Positions 10,801-25,800 of a stretch of 64,000 nucleotides of DNA are shown in pieces. The first letter of the stretch is position 1, and the number at the start of each line of letters is the position of its first letter. The DNA lies in NCBI RefSeq assembly GCF_041296385.1, contig NC_091016.1:16281497-16345496 (forward strand). The letters are read 5' to 3'. Made by a program: the position numbers and the translations under genes. Source of the stretch: Aphelocoma coerulescens (lineage: Eukaryota; Chordata; Aves; Passeriformes; Corvidae). The notes beneath the pieces are model-generated. The model was not told the origin of the DNA. It saw nothing but the letters and a program-made list of their open reading frames with translations, and did no database searches.

Positions 10801-13800
10801 GTGTGGGATGAACTGTGGTCCCTCGCAGGGTCACCAGGGCTGGCAGTGACAAAGCAGGCAATCTGCTTCATTGGGAACCACTACAGAGCTACACCCCAGT
10901 GTGGGTTTCAGTAGCAGGGTATTATTAAGAGCTCCTTTCCTGCATGAGATACAAAAAGGAGGTCCCAAATGATCTTCATGCAAGCATGCAGTAAAGAACT
11001 GATCCTGCTGTCCTAATGAAGCTAATGCCTATAATGTGGAGCCTCCCAGGAGGCTGCTCTGCAGAGGTTCTGATGCGCCGGTGTACCTTCATGCCAACAG
11101 CAAAGCTATTCATTTGGGAAGTCAAATGGGGACCAGGAAAACTCCAAACATCCCTTTGGCCCTGAATTCCAGCAAAGCTGTAGTCCAGCACTTCCTCTTC
11201 AGACAAGCAGCACAGAGCCGAGGGCTCCTGGGACTTTTGGGAAATGCCGATGCACATTCAGGCCTGTTGGGGGACTGGTGCGTAAGGACTGCACCTGCAC
11301 AGCTTCCGGTGGATGTCAGCTGGAGGTTTCCACAGACAACAACAGCTGTCAAGGCACTCAGCGTTCTCTTGACTTGCAGAGGCAGAGACACAGTTGAGGA
11401 GAGTCCATGCCAGGGCTCAGCCTTACCTAAGTGAGCCATGGATGCTTCCAGCGCTTTCACAGCTGCGGCATAAACCCCGGGGTCCTTTGAGTTTAGGTTG
11501 TTTGTTATTCCTTCAACCAAACAGATGATCACCGGGTTTAAGGCATCTTTCAGGACGCCTATGATTTCAGCCAGCACGTCCAGCGCCTTCTGCTTCACTT
11601 TCTTGTGCGTATCACCAAGTCTCGGGACAAAATAATCAAAAATCTGTGAAGAGAACAAACAACATGAAAGCTGGATTAAAATGTCCTTGTTTGAGGAAGG
11701 GATGTAGAAATGAGCACTCAGCAATGTAAAAGATGAAAGTGATCCTTCCTGTCAGGTCAGCACTTGCTTGCACAATTTTCCTGTGGGCCACTCACTGGAA
11801 TGGTTGCGCAACCTCATGCTGGTTGAAAGATTTTCATATATTTTGAAGAGGTTTGGGCGGGGACAGAATAGTTCCTATGGTGTTTCTCTCCACATTTAAA
11901 TCATTAAATTAATCCCATTTATTGATGCAAAACAGTATCTTTGCTTTCCAAGTATGGAACCAGATATTTACAATGCCCGTTTTTCTACACAGTTGTCTCA
12001 AGTTCTGAGGGCAGTTATGATTTTGCCAAAACTATGGCTGGAGGAGATCCAGGTTTTGTTCCGTCTGTCTCAGAACCTGTGTCTGGAGAAGTGCAGGGCT
12101 CGGATCAACTCTTCCAGGATCCAGACCAATTGTCTACCTAGCAGGTAGACTTCTGAAATTTAATGTGCTGTACCGCTCTCATTAGAGCAGGTTCAGTCCC
12201 TTGACAGCCACATTATCAGGCACCATTTTCTGGACAAAGGGAAAAAGCAGCTCCTGGGAGGAGAAGGAAGAGATCTGTCCCTAGCCATTTCCCTCCTTTT
12301 CCAAAGAGAAAAAAACGACCCCCCCAAGAAGGGTGAGCACCGTCTTTACCAAGAGGAATAGGGATGCCGATGGAAACGAGTAGCCAGAGTTGTGCCTGTG
12401 CAAGACAAGTCGGAGTTTACAGAAGTATCCTTTGAAAAAAATTGGTTTAAACCTGCCCAGCCTGATACTTCTCTTCCCCATCCAAACCCATTTTTTTGTC
12501 TAGAGAATAATTGCCACGCTTTCAGTGGCTGCATTCCCTTCACTTAACCCAAGTGGGAGTAGGAGACAGCAGAAGTTACACCAGCAGAAAACTCTGTCCT
12601 CATTTGATGAACAACATCAATAGGCACCTGCCAGACAAATATATCTGGACTGAAATAACTTGTCCTGAAGCGTGGAGCTGAATTAAATATTTCAGGGTAA
12701 GAGGCACCAGCCTGTCCCACACAGCCAGGATGTAGTGCCAAGACACACAATTAACTTTCCTGCTACAGGCTTGGGAAAGGAGCTAAAGGAAAGGAACAAT
12801 GAAGACACCCTACATACTTGGACAGTGTTAGTGGAGACGAGCTGGGGGCTGGTTTTACACAGGTCTAGGAGGAGTGCCACTCCTTCCATCCGTGTCTTAA
12901 ACTCCTTGGCTTCCAGGAGATTGTAAAGCTTCTGGAGTGGCTCCGTTTCTTTCACAGCCAGAGGTAACGTGACCTGGGCTTTTGGGCGGCATAGGAGGCG
13001 TTCATCAGAGGTAGACTTCACCCTGGAAAATAAAAGCAAATGAGGACCTGTTGGTGATCATACCTTCAGTTAACTGTGAGCAGAACATCTTGCGGAGGTT
13101 TCCTAATGATGTGATTTCAAGCTAGAAAATCCTGACCTGAAAAACAACGTGACACCTCATGACAATCATTACAGGAGACAATCTGCAAGCAACATTCTCA
13201 CCAGTGCTTACTCAGCAAAACCACGCATGAGATGCATCTCACTTATCTCCAGACAGCTTCGCAGGTACACATGTCGCACTGCTTTGTGAGGAAAGAGAGA
13301 CGCTACTTCCAAGTTTAAATGCCTCATCATGAGGGAGGTGTGTGTCTTATAATAAGGAAACTCATCCCTCTGGAGAAGTGTCTCTACAGCAGGCATGACA
13401 ATCTGGAAAAGTAGCTCAGATGCATCTGAACAGATGGATAGGGGCATATCTGAAGGATCCAGAAAATCAGTAACAGGGATAAAAACAGAAGCCAGACATC
13501 CCAGCACTACGCTCACATGATTGCTTCCCTAGAGACCAGATCCACAGCTTAACAAACCCACTGGGAACAACTCTCTTGGATCAGCCGGTCTCTTCCATGG
13601 GCATGGGAAGATCCTGACTATGCTACTGAGCCATGTGGTCACTCTCCTGCCAGCGCTGAGCATGACAGAGCTAAATAAATCCCCTCTGTTATCAGTGGAC
13701 AACAGGTACAAGTAGCTCTCCCACTGGCAGGAAGAGACAGCAAGGACCAAATTCCTGTCTCAAATGCTGATTGCAGCACAGGGGGAAATAAACCAAACAT

Positions 13801-16800
13801 GCTGCCCATCAAGCAAACGGTATGAAGGACAGGAATGTCAAGACAAAACGTCCACATTGAGACATCTGTTGACCAAAGTTGCTCAGGAACTGGCTTGCTA
13901 CTTACTACTCATCTTGGTACTGTCTGAGGGTAAGAAAACCATGATTCAGGAAGGCCAAACCACATGCATGGGAAGTGCTATTTTGGGGAACGGCATCTTG
14001 CTTCAAGACTGGGACTTCTCATCAAAACCCCCATCTGAAAAAGACTGCTCTCAGAGGAAAAAAAACCCTGCTTGAATTTACTTGTCCCAAGTGAGGCAGT
14101 GGAGACATGGCCTTCTCACAGCCTCCACAGCACTGTCCTTGCCACTGCACTGGATCTTCTGAGCTGCAACCGATGGGTGTCTTTTTGTCGCCCATTTTTT
14201 GTGGAAACCCTTCCAGAGAAGTTGTGTTCAGAGTAATGCAGAAGGAGACATATTTTTTGATAGAGCATTTGTAGGGAAAGGAAACAATCTCTGGCACAGG
14301 TCATCTCCACCGGAAAGATTTTCCTGAGGAAGAGACATGTAAAGCTTGTCATGTGCTTTGTCACATCTAACTAAAGTGCTCAGTACCGTTTACTAGAAGG
14401 CAATGTGGCCTGGGGCTTCTTCGAGCCATCGCTCCTCTTCTTCACAGGCTCCTGGACAGATGGGTGCTCAGCCTTCTGCGTTTCCATCCCCTACAAAGGC
14501 ATAAAGAAACCCCATGGATCTTTAGAATGTAAAATAGGAAATTACCTGTTTAAAACACAACTTAGAACCAGGATCGCTGCTACCAAGGCTTAGGCAAACA
14601 TTTCGGAACTTACAGAAGGAAACAGGCCAGAGGTTCAGTGATGCCAACTCTTTGTTTTCAATAGCCCAAGGCAGGTTGTGGCTGCTACCATACTGAGCAG
14701 CAGTCTAAAATCCCAAATGCATTACTCTTGAGCATAAATGGGAATAATGCAAACTGGTAGGGAACGAATGTTCTTAAAGGAAGCTGCAGAAAAATTTGGA
14801 CTCTTTGGAGGTTGGCCCATTGTGTTGGAAGTTGATTTGGTTCCACACTCATTCTCCCTGTTGCTGCACAAAGGCACACTCCCTTCTATAATGGAGGTAA
14901 AAAGAATAAAAAAACCTCCAGGCAAACAAATGATTTTCCACTGGATGCTGCTGAATTCACCAAGCTTCTTCCAGCTCCACAGGGCATGACAGCAGGGCAG
15001 TATTGCCAGAAGACAGACAGTAATTGTAGTAATTGGGATTGACTGGGACATCTTTTGTATATTTGGAAATTTTCTTGGCACTACTGCTTCCTGTGTCTTT
15101 TGCAAAGACTCTGTTATCTCCAGAAGCACTGTTCTCACTTAATTGCGTCACTGGGGGCAGAGTAGGGATAGTGGGGTGGGGGGTTATGCTTAAATGTAAA
15201 CCCATTTTCTCCTCTTTCCCTTCCCTGTTTGTGGCCGATATTCAAAATATCCAATACTACACTTTTCCCCTAATACTATCAGTTCCTTTGTGCTCTGCAG
15301 ATGAACAGGTTGAGGATCAACAGTTCATTCCCAGGAGCAAAAGGATTCGGCAGAAAAGGAATGAGATAAGATTAGGTATGTTTGATCTCATATCAGCAGT
15401 GGCAATACTTGCACAAAGGAGACATGTCTCCTACCAAGCACTTACTTTCTTCTTAATTCTTGTCAGAATATCTTCCAGGTCACGGGTGGAAAAAGATTGT
15501 TCCAAAAGCCTGTTAAATTTTCGGTGACTCAGCATCATTTTCACCATCTCCTGTCCATAATGCCTAACACAAGAAAGAAAGAAAGAAAGGTGAACAAACA
15601 AAGGAGGAGTGTTAACAGAATAAGCTGATACCTTAAACTCAGCAGCTGCCATACCTGCATGAGAAGGCATTACCTACTCAGCAAAGAGAGAGATTTACCT
15701 CCACTTGTCACTGCACAGTGCTGTCAGCTGAACACAAGAGACAAGAGGCGAACGTGGGGCAACAGAAAATACAATCTCACTCTGAAACTGTGGGTGCGCT
15801 TCTGTGGCATCAAAGGATCCCAGGGAACAAGCGAAACACCTCTGCTTTGAGTCAGAGCTTATTAGCAGTGCCTTGCTGCCATTGCACAGTCATTTGCCTT
15901 TCTGTAACTGGCAGGGAAGCCAGGACCAAATGCCTCATGCTTGCTTTTGATTATTCTATACCATATGTATGCACAGGGGCAGCTAGTTGCTCATGCGTTC
16001 TTGGCAGCTATTAATGGGAATTTAATCCTCAAAGTAAGGGGATTTTGGTGGTTTGGGTTGATTTTGCCACTAGGAAACCACAGTTTTCTTCAAGAAGCAA
16101 TTTGGAGGTCATTCAGCCCCAGATAACAGCATTATAGAAATCTGCAGAAGAGGTTTAGAAAGACTGAATACATTGGCTAAAGATCCCTGGAATATTTCTA
16201 GGAAAGTCTTAAGTTAATGAGAAAGAGATGTATGGGATCCTTCAGTGATGAACATTAGCCAACATTTTGGCTTTGTCTTGTGCACCTAAGGCCAAGCAAA
16301 ACTGTTTGACTGCCTCATCTGATGGCTCTTTTGATCTCAGGAAAGACTCATTCCAGTCCCAGGAAGCTGGCAATGCTCCCTCTTGCGGGACAACCTCAGG
16401 TTCCCCAGCACAGTCATTTCCCCAGACAAGCCAGGGCAGTGGTCACAGCACCAAGCCTGACAGAGCTCAAGAAGCGTTTGGACAATGCTCTTGGGCACAT
16501 GGAGTGACCCTTGGGGGGCCCTGCGCACGGGCAGGAGCTGGACTCGATGACCCTGATGGGTCCCTTCCAACTCAGCGTATTCCGTGACTCTGTGAACCTC
16601 ATCCACACAGTGAGGTAACTTAATATTCCCTTTAGCTTCCACTCTTTTGTGGTTTTGCCCCTTACAGCCAGACACCCAACAGTTTTCCTGTTTTAGGAGG
16701 GGAAATGAAGATCATTACCTTGTGTCCTCGTGACAGTCCTGAGCAAGCGTCCCTGCCGCGTGCGCCAGCCTCTCAGCCCTGGGCGTTCCTGCGAGCTTCG

Positions 16801-19800
16801 TGACTCCAGTTTTCTCCATCAAGGACAGGAGGAGTTGGGCCGCGCACTTCCGCACCTGGACGTGGCGGCTCCTGGGAAGAAGAGAGCAAACACTGGGGCA
16901 CAGGGAGCAGAGGGACACAGCGCAGGCCTTGGCCAGAGCATGCTCCCTGTCATTGCTGGGGGAAGGAGGCCTGGATTCTCCCTGACACTTGCGACACCTG
17001 TAGAAGGTTCTGTCCTCAGAGAAACACAAAGTTAGCCCTGTACAGAAGGACTGCCTGCAAGCAAGAGCGAGGAACTCAGTCTCCCTGCACTATCTGATAC
17101 TCAATGTCTTTCCCCAAATTCACTCGGAGAAAGAGGGAAATTAAAGACAAGCCAGGCTGACCCATCAGGGGCCAGCCGCTACACAGACAGCTGCAGCAGG
17201 ATTGAGGATATTTCCACCCATTTACCCCCAAATCTGCAGACCTTGGGAAAAAAACAAATGCAGGCAAAACACGCTGTGGGACATGAAGTTGCAGAATATC
17301 CAGCAATGCAGCCGGTTTCTTCTGTGAGGCTTGGCAAGAGATATATCTGAACGTTTCCCCCTTTTCCAAAGCTGAGGAAAGGGTGGCAGTCAGTTTAGCC
17401 AGGTTGTCCTGTTCTAGAGAGTGTCTCTTGGGGACTATCAGGCCCAGCACCAACACTTAAGGCAGCACCTGGTTCAGCTGTCCCATGGCAGTCGGCCTGT
17501 GAAGGTGCCTGTACAGTGATTCATCATCTCAAGGCTAACATGAGACATCAGTTTGAATAGAAAGGGGGGCTCTAAGGCCAGGACAGTCATACAAGACTCC
17601 TCTTGGCCGGAGCTGCACCTGCTGTGCAGGCTGTGCCACACCCAGCACGTTGTCCCCCATGTGCTCCATGCCCCAGCAAGAACCCTCCTTACTTCTCAAG
17701 GGAATGGCATAATGAGGATGCATGGTTTTTCCCAGGGCCTCTGTGGTTAGGGCTGTGAAATATCAAAGAGCGCTCACAGCTGCAGTTGCAATTGTCCCTC
17801 TTCCCACAAAACCACAGGGCTCTATCCTTAGCCTTTGCAGGCACTTTCACTTGCCCGCCATTCACCACATCTAGGCAACTCGGACAGACTGGGAGAACTC
17901 CAGGAAGCAGCAGCAAGCTGAGTCAGGGGAGGTTGAGGTTGGATATCAGGAAAAAGTTTTTCACCCAGAGGGTGGCTGGGCACTGGAACAGGCTCCCCAG
18001 GGCAGTGGTCACAGCACCAAGCCTGAGAGAGCTCAGGAAGCCTTTGGACAACGCTCTCAGGCACATGGTGGGACCCTTGGGGTGTTCTGTGCAAGGCCAG
18101 GAGCTGGACTCGATGATCCTGATGGGCCCCTTCCAACTCAGCATATTCTGATTCAGCTCTGTGATTCTGTCAACTAATGGGCTGCACGAGGGCAGAAATA
18201 GGTGACAAGAGGAAAGAAGTGAGGTTGATCGGAGAGTCACTGAGTTCACAGAAGATGCAGGATACAGGACCCTTCCCTCCCACCATTCCCATTCTCTCTC
18301 TCAGCCCTTCTCCCCCCCACACAATAGAAGGTGAAGAATATCACTAAGACAAGAAGAACCTACTGGACTCCACTGTCCATGAGAGCAGTCATTGCTCGTG
18401 CAGGAGTCACATGCTCCACCATGACTCCCAGGGTCTGACTGGCTGCTTTCTGAACAAACTCTGGGGAGTTCCACACCATCTGGAGAAGGACCCGAGCAAC
18501 CTCATCCACCTCCGAGTCCATGTCCTTCTGCAAGGTCACAAAGAGCTCTCCAAGAGTGACGATTGCACAGTAAGACACCTTTGAGCGAAGGTTGGTCACC
18601 TGGGGAAGTCATGAGGGGAAACATAAGAATCACCTTGAAAAGAAAACCAGTTGCCTTAGACAAAAGTCCCAGGAAACGACAACACTTCCAGCTGTGTCCT
18701 GGGGAACACAAAAGCACAGGCAGAGCAGAAGAGCACAAGCACAGAAAGGCACTTACTCTGGCACCAACTTGTGCTAGGCCTCAGGCCTGCTTACTGCAGG
18801 CCTGAAACATATTATTTCACTTAAAGTGTTCTACTTAACTCTTCTGTAATGTCCACTGCTTTGGTTTTAGGCCCTTTTATTCAAAAAACAAAGAAACAAA
18901 TTAAAGCAAGGGCTGCTCTCAAACCATAAAGGCACAAGCCATAAAGACAAAGGAGTCATTTACTCCTGTTTGAAAAAGCAACAGCAGCAGTTGAAGCCCT
19001 CAGCCAGGAAACAGAAAACACAGGCTCAAGTCTACAGACTAATTGGCAGGGTTGAATCACAGCTTGGGCAGAGATTTGGACTGCAGCAAATAACATAATT
19101 GGTGTCTCCGTTTCTGCATTTGCACGTTGCATGATAATGGCAGCTCGCTCCAAGAGGAGAGTGCCCGAGAGTGCCCGACCTAGCAGTAAATAGAGCTACA
19201 CGTGCACACAGATCCTATAGAGAGCTGACAGACATGAGAAATATAAGGTCTAGAAACAGAAATGAAGGCAGTCCCTGAGCACACAGGGAGATGAACAGGC
19301 ACATATCTACTCTACACACCGTGTATGAGGCACGGAGGACGATTCAGAACAATGTTCTTACCTCGTTGGTAAGTGCCAAGCAAACCTCACGAAGTCTACA
19401 AAGAAGGACTTCTGAGTGGGACTCAGCCAGGTGTTTGATGCTGAAGAGTCCCTTCTCCTTCAGCTCCCTGAAAGGCAAGTACCAAAAAGATTGACTTTCT
19501 CTCCACCCAAGAACTAGGCAGCACCCTCTGAAATTACCAGGCTGGTGGCTCAGTCAAACAAAGGGAGGTGCTTTTCAGGCAGTACTTGATGAAATCGTGG
19601 CACTCGCTGCCACAGGTTGCTGTGGCTGTCAAAAGCATACACAAATCCAAGAGGCAAATAGAGGGGTTTCAGAGTCTTCGTTTGTGGCCGTTTAACAAGG
19701 CAGCCTTTCTGAAGTCTCTGGCACATGAAGTCCCTATGTCAGTGCTTCCTGGAAGCTGTGAGACCGTGCCATGCTGCTGTTTCTTGTCACCTCCCTGTGA

Positions 19801-22800
19801 CTCTATGGCACAACTCAGTGCATTTCTCAGAAAGAAGAACTCCCTGTAGCTGCTCCTGGGACTCACATGCGGAAGGTCACAGGCAGACCCCGACTCCTGC
19901 CACTGCTGCCAGCAGTGGGGCCAGAGACAAATCTTACTCAGTCCCACTGCAACCCGAGGCACCCAAATCTCTACACTCCAAACTGCTGCCATCCTGCTTC
20001 TGGCTTCAGCCAGCAAATCATCTTGTCCCACAGCTTTCTCTCTTCCCTCAAGATTTCCTTTGCAGCTCCACAGAGCAGCAGGCAAAGCGAGGAAACAGCA
20101 CGGACCTGCTGCAGCTGGAGCACTGCTGCAGAGCAAGGCCAAGAAAAGGCTGCTCTCAAATCTTTATCCTCTCTCTGCTCTGGAGTGGTTTCACTGGTGC
20201 CCCTCGGCCCTCTGGGCTGTTGGGGCTCAGAGGCACTAGCAAGATACTCTCCTCACCTACCTTAACGCTAAGAGGGAGAAAGAGGGAACGGGGCCTTTCT
20301 TACCAGTCATCGCTGCTGAGCAAGGAGAGTGCCTCGAGCAAGGACTGCTGTGGCTCCAAAGAGGCTCCGTCCTTCTGCCCCTTCCCACGGAGCGGCTCCT
20401 CTCGGCGCTCGGCACCAGTGGCCGTCTGCGGGGTCACTGTAAGGAGAGGGTCAGCCCTGAGCGCTGCAGCCCCGGGCAAGGCACCCCGCCATGGAGCGGC
20501 CTGCAGCCCCATCTCCCAGCCAGGCTTCCATGAGGTACAAACTGGCACTGGCTCAGAGAATTCCCTGCTCTCTGGCTCCTTGCTTTCTCCCAGCCCCCCC
20601 CAGCTGGGCACAGCTCCTTGGCTAAACCTGACAATTGCCCACACAGCGCCAGCTCCCGAGTGCCACAGGTACCACAGCCAGCGGCACCTTCCTGAGGCCG
20701 CAGAGCTCCCACTCCCTGTGAGACAGTGCCCACCAGCAGGACTTGCTACCCCAGGAGGGACCCCTCAGCTGCCTCTCTTGTCTCAGCACCCTGATTTCCC
20801 CGAGCCCTGAGGACAGAGGCACTCTGCAACTCCCTGAGGAAAGACCTGCAGCTGCCTCGTGACAGCACCAAGCCGAGCCTGAACAACCGAGCCCTGCTGG
20901 GCCCGGCTGAATCCCCTCAGAGCAACTACCAGGGAACAGCGATACCTGACCCTTCACACCTCACAGTGCCTCTGTTCCCATTGACTTCAACTGCTCTAGA
21001 CAGAGGGCAGCTGAGTGCACTTACATTTCAGCCTGCTATTGAGAAGGGAGTAGTTCATGGAGTTTGTTCTTTCTAAGCATCAGGAATCTTTACTATTTCG
21101 GTAAAGTACACACTGGCTGTATTTCAAAGATGCTGAGGTGAAATTTGTTTGCCATCAAATGGACTTGTGTGCACACTGTGCAAGCCTAAGCTTTCTCTTA
21201 TGGAAAAATGGAATCTCTAGCCCAGATGGTTGATAAAAAAGCCTTCCAAATGCAAATTGATGATATGAATACCTAAAGACAGATGCAATTTGTGGGCAGA
21301 TGAACTCTCTTGATAGTCAGTTTACAAGGTATGAGAAAATTCAGAGGATAAATGCATTTCTTATGAAACCCATTTGTCATCAAAAGGACTGTTGATCATA
21401 AATTTCATGTCATGCACTCAACAGGATGTTTTCTAATGTGTACATCGAAACATGTGAGCTGTCTCAAATGATGGAGTTTAAATATTGCACAGAATCTAGA
21501 ATATTCAGATGGGAGCTAATCTGGCTGTCACTGATGTAGCCCTGTCACTGCCATCAGCGGTGTCACTGCAGAAGGATGTCGATGTACACATCTATATTCA
21601 AAATGAATGGGGAGCCACGTCAGGCTAGTTCTGGTCAATTGTGACCATGGAAGTAGCATCACTAGAAAAGAGCACTCAAAGTATCATTCCTAGCTCCCTT
21701 CTTCTTATCTCACCCTACTCAGGATCATAGCACAGGCAGGCTGCCCTCAAAGGAGAGGCAAGAGCCACTAGGGACTATGTGCTGTGTATTCACGGCGGGC
21801 AGCAAACAGCCTGGGAGCACCAGGCAGCCCCTCCTGGCTGTCACCTGCTACACAGGCCGCTGTATTTGGGTGGGGTGACACAGGAGGCGCTGCTTGTTCC
21901 CTCTTGGCATTGCAGGCCGTGGGATGGCAGCAGCGAGAAGCCATTGGGCACTTCTGGGAGCAGCAGCACGGCTGCACCAAGTGGCTGACTGCCATGCAGA
22001 GACAACCCTTGCTGGGAGAGCAGGAAAGCTGGCTGCAGAGCCGGACAGCAGCACAGGCAGAGGGCCAAGATGGACAGTGGACAGTTGATCGTGGTGGTAC
22101 TCGGAGGTGCACAGTGAGCACACCCTGCCAGACTGCCCCGAGCTCATCCCTGCAGTTACAGCTGCCTCCTGGCACCAGTGCTGTAGTTTGGTCTATCAGG
22201 ATGGGCAAAAGCCAGAGCTTAGGTCTTTACCACTACTTTATGCAGCTCAGCTTTCCAATGGATCTCTAAGAACCAAGTGCTCCAGTACTGCCAAGCTGGA
22301 GTAACTCAAGAGTAGATTTGCTGTCCATTCTCAGCACAGGCTATGAACCCAAGATCCCAGCTGTGGTGGCTGAGGCAGGAGGCGGTTTGCACTCCTTGTG
22401 CAAGGAAAACCGGTGCAGGAAAAAGCTGCTGTGGAGCAGGCTTACCTGAGGAGTTGCGTGGGAAGCTGCCGTCTCCATGGATGATGGGCTTATTGGGCAG
22501 TAAGGGCACATTGTCCTGCTTCCTCAAGACCTTCTCCTTCAAGGCACTACCAGGGTGTTTTCTCTGCACACTGGAAGCTGTGCCATTGACAGGCAGTAGG
22601 CTAAAGCCTGCAGGGACCAAAGAGGAGCTTGGGAGTGGAGGCTGACAATGGAAAGGCCCAGAAAACTTGCTGGAGCTGGGTAACGTCTCTTTGTTATCCC
22701 AACGAACTTCAAGTATAACAGTGGCACAGTACCATGGGAAAGTGATCACAGAATCACAGACTCCTAGAAGAGTTTGGGTCTGAAGGCACCTTTAACCACC

Positions 22801-25800
22801 ATCTAGTCCAGCCCCCATGAGCAGGGACATCTTCAGCTAGAGCAGGTTCCTCAGGGCCCCATCTAACACGGCCTTGAACACCTTCAAGGATCGATCAACA
22901 ACAGCTTCTCGGGGCAAACTCTTCCAGTGTTTCATCCCCTTCATTATAAAAAACTTCTTCCTAATATCTAATCGAAATCTACCCTCTTCTGGTTTCAAAC
23001 CAAATTGCAGGGATGCTTCCCTGAAGAAACAAGGAAACCTCAGTATTCCTTTTCTTTTGTTTCCCTGTTTCAGAGGCTGGCTGGGGAAGTTCCCAAAAGA
23101 AAGCGCAGATAACCTTGCGTGATGCCCTCGGGCTGAGTGCTGCCTCCTGAGGTCCCTGCTGCTGCCCTGGGGCAGCGCACACAGCACTGCAGTCAGAGCC
23201 CCTCAGCCGGGATTCAGTCGGGAACGCTGCTTGCTCCTGGGGCTACAACAGAAGCACTGGCTCGGGGCTTCAGCACAGCTCTACAGCGCCAGCTCCTCAG
23301 CAGGGAGTGGTGGGAGAAGGGTCTCTGGGGTTTTCATTAGAAGGAGTTGAATTTTGTTTCTTCCAGGTTGCACCTTGGTTGAAAAGCATTCTTTTGGACC
23401 CGCTTTTCCTGGAGGCTGCTAGCCAGGAGAGAGTCTGAAGCCCCAGTGTACTTTGCAAGACAGAATTTTACACTCTGAAGGACTTCAGAGGGGAAGGTGG
23501 GAAGCTGATATTCTGTTACTGACTCAGTGAGGCCCTGGGCAAGACACTTCATGCCTCTCCATTTTTCTTTGGGGACCGGAAATACATCCTATGCAAACTC
23601 CCACTTGGATGCGAGTGTAACAGCCCCCCGGTCTCAGGGCAACACTGTGCAGAGGGCAAGCGAGTGATCAGAAAGGACCCCAGGTGTAGCAACCACTTAC
23701 TTGCTGCAGCTGCATCCCCGGGGTCAACTGTCTGTGGAAGCAGCTGCAAGGACGTTTCCTTTTCTCTCTTTGTCTTGATCTCTGTCTCCAAAGGCCCCAT
23801 TGGATTCCGCTCTAAGTTCCTTTGAGCCAAAATGCACAATGCAGCACGGATCTACATGCAGTGGGAATGCATCACAGACTGTAAGCGGAGACACACAAAC
23901 CAGACACAACATCTCATCAGGAGCACAGAGTCCATCGAGTTCCACAGTCCTTGATGCAGCTCCATGTACATTCCAATGGTTTCTGAAGAATGTCTCCTGT
24001 CCTCCCCTTGGCAATTACACACAGTGAGGTGGAACGCTTTATTGCCATAACCTTCCACTGCTCCAAGGTACTGTTTCTCAGCCTATGTCAAGAGGCCCTG
24101 CTTGAAGCAAGAAAATCACAGGAGTGCTCCAAGACAGATGAAGAGCCCATGTGACCGGTGGGCAGGCAGTTCCCTTCCTACATGGCAGGAAGAATAAAAA
24201 CCATGTGCAATACGCAGCAAGGAGGGGTAATTAGCTGTTGCTTAACACTCATGGCCAGGAATTGCAGCCGTTTCTCACTTCTGGCTTCTGAAGGACTCAG
24301 CTGCTCTCGGAGATCGTGAGGCCAAAAAGAGGAGTCACGTGAAAACAAGTTGCAGAAACATTGATGTTAATGTGCGGAAAAATTGAGAATGAGAGGGCTG
24401 TGAGATACAGCAAGAAAGGTAACCAGGAAAAATCAAAGTCTCCCATTTTATTTTGCAGCCTTGCTTACACTCAGCATTAGAATCCTTGCTTCTGTGCTTC
24501 CGAGGATGCACTTTGCCCACATTCACTGATGTGTAGCTTGCTCTGCCATTCAGAACTTCTCTACAAGGGCCTTTGCACATAAAGAATGCTTCTGGCATGA
24601 CCTTAGCACCATCTCCAAACCAGTGACCTTGCCACCACTGGAAATAGCCAAGCAATTGCTCTGGAGCTGTCAAATATATTCCCAAGAGAATCCCCATCCC
24701 CCAAGAGTGGAAGATTATGATTTTCAGGGACATTTTGGGCCAAACACTAAACAGTCACTGGAAAGGAAGTCTGCTCATCCCTGTCCTTATCCCTCACCTT
24801 TTGAAAGCCATCCTTCAGGGCTTCGGCATTCGTAAGGCCAGCACCGGTGGGGTGATCCGTCTCCTTGGCCTGGCTCAGTGGGAGGCCTGTTAATGGAAGC
24901 AAAGGTTCCTGTAAATCTCTGGCACACTTCAAGCCCCCAACAGCGCCACGCTGGGCAACAGGCAAGACAGCTTCCAGACTGCGGAGCTCTGATAAGGCCC
25001 AGAGATTGTGTCTGAGAGCAGCAAGGTACATATGCCTAGAACCTCTCCCAATGGATGGGCTACTGCCACAGTGCACTGGCAGCAGACATGGCATTGCTCT
25101 GTTGGCCAGCAGAGTGAAACCTCCTGCATGATGAAGGCCTCACCCCTGGGTGCTGGAGAGCCGCTGTGTTTGATAGAGAAGGGCAGAGACGGAGCTTGCT
25201 CCTGACAGAGATTCTTATCTGCCCTAATTCATGCTGATTTTAGTACACATCTTCTTCCTGGTTCCTAAAAGAACTCCTGGGTTCTAATACCTGTAAGCAT
25301 TTAGATCAATATTTTCTTCTCTTTGTGGCAATATTTTAGAGGACATGAAAAGAAAAGCTTAGGATTGCAGGAGTGTTAGCCAAACGTGAATTGTGTTCTT
25401 GAAACGGGATCATTTGCTTTCCCCAAGGATTTTCATTCTAAACTGTGTGAGATTGGGCCACTTTCAGGCCAGTCGGACTAAAGGCTGATTTTCCTAATGG
25501 AAGTGGAACAATGTAACTCGTTCTGAAATACTCCCCAACAGAGCCCTTAGAACTCAGAGGATGAGTCACTCTTTACATGGCTTCACAGAGGATAAAATCA
25601 CGTGGCAGCAAAGTAGCAAAAAACCAATGTCAGGATTTTTTGCCCTGCAAAATGGTCAGCTTAATAATAAAAAAGAGTTAGAAATGGGCTTTGAGGAAGG
25701 AGGGCTATTCTGGATTGGGGGCAAGGCCTCGGAAGGTAAGAGCATCTGGGAAATTAACAGGGAAAAACTACTGACTCCAGGGTAACCTCCTTGGGAGCAG

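Noticed and set aside
19725..20810. 361-codon plus-strand open frame across TOGARAM2-like exon 20304-20436
   Set aside because: It is antisense to a well-supported exon and its flanking introns, begins at no conserved start and has no recognisable domain.
22837..23187. 116-codon minus-strand open frame
   Set aside because: It is mostly CR1 3' sequence, not a gene.
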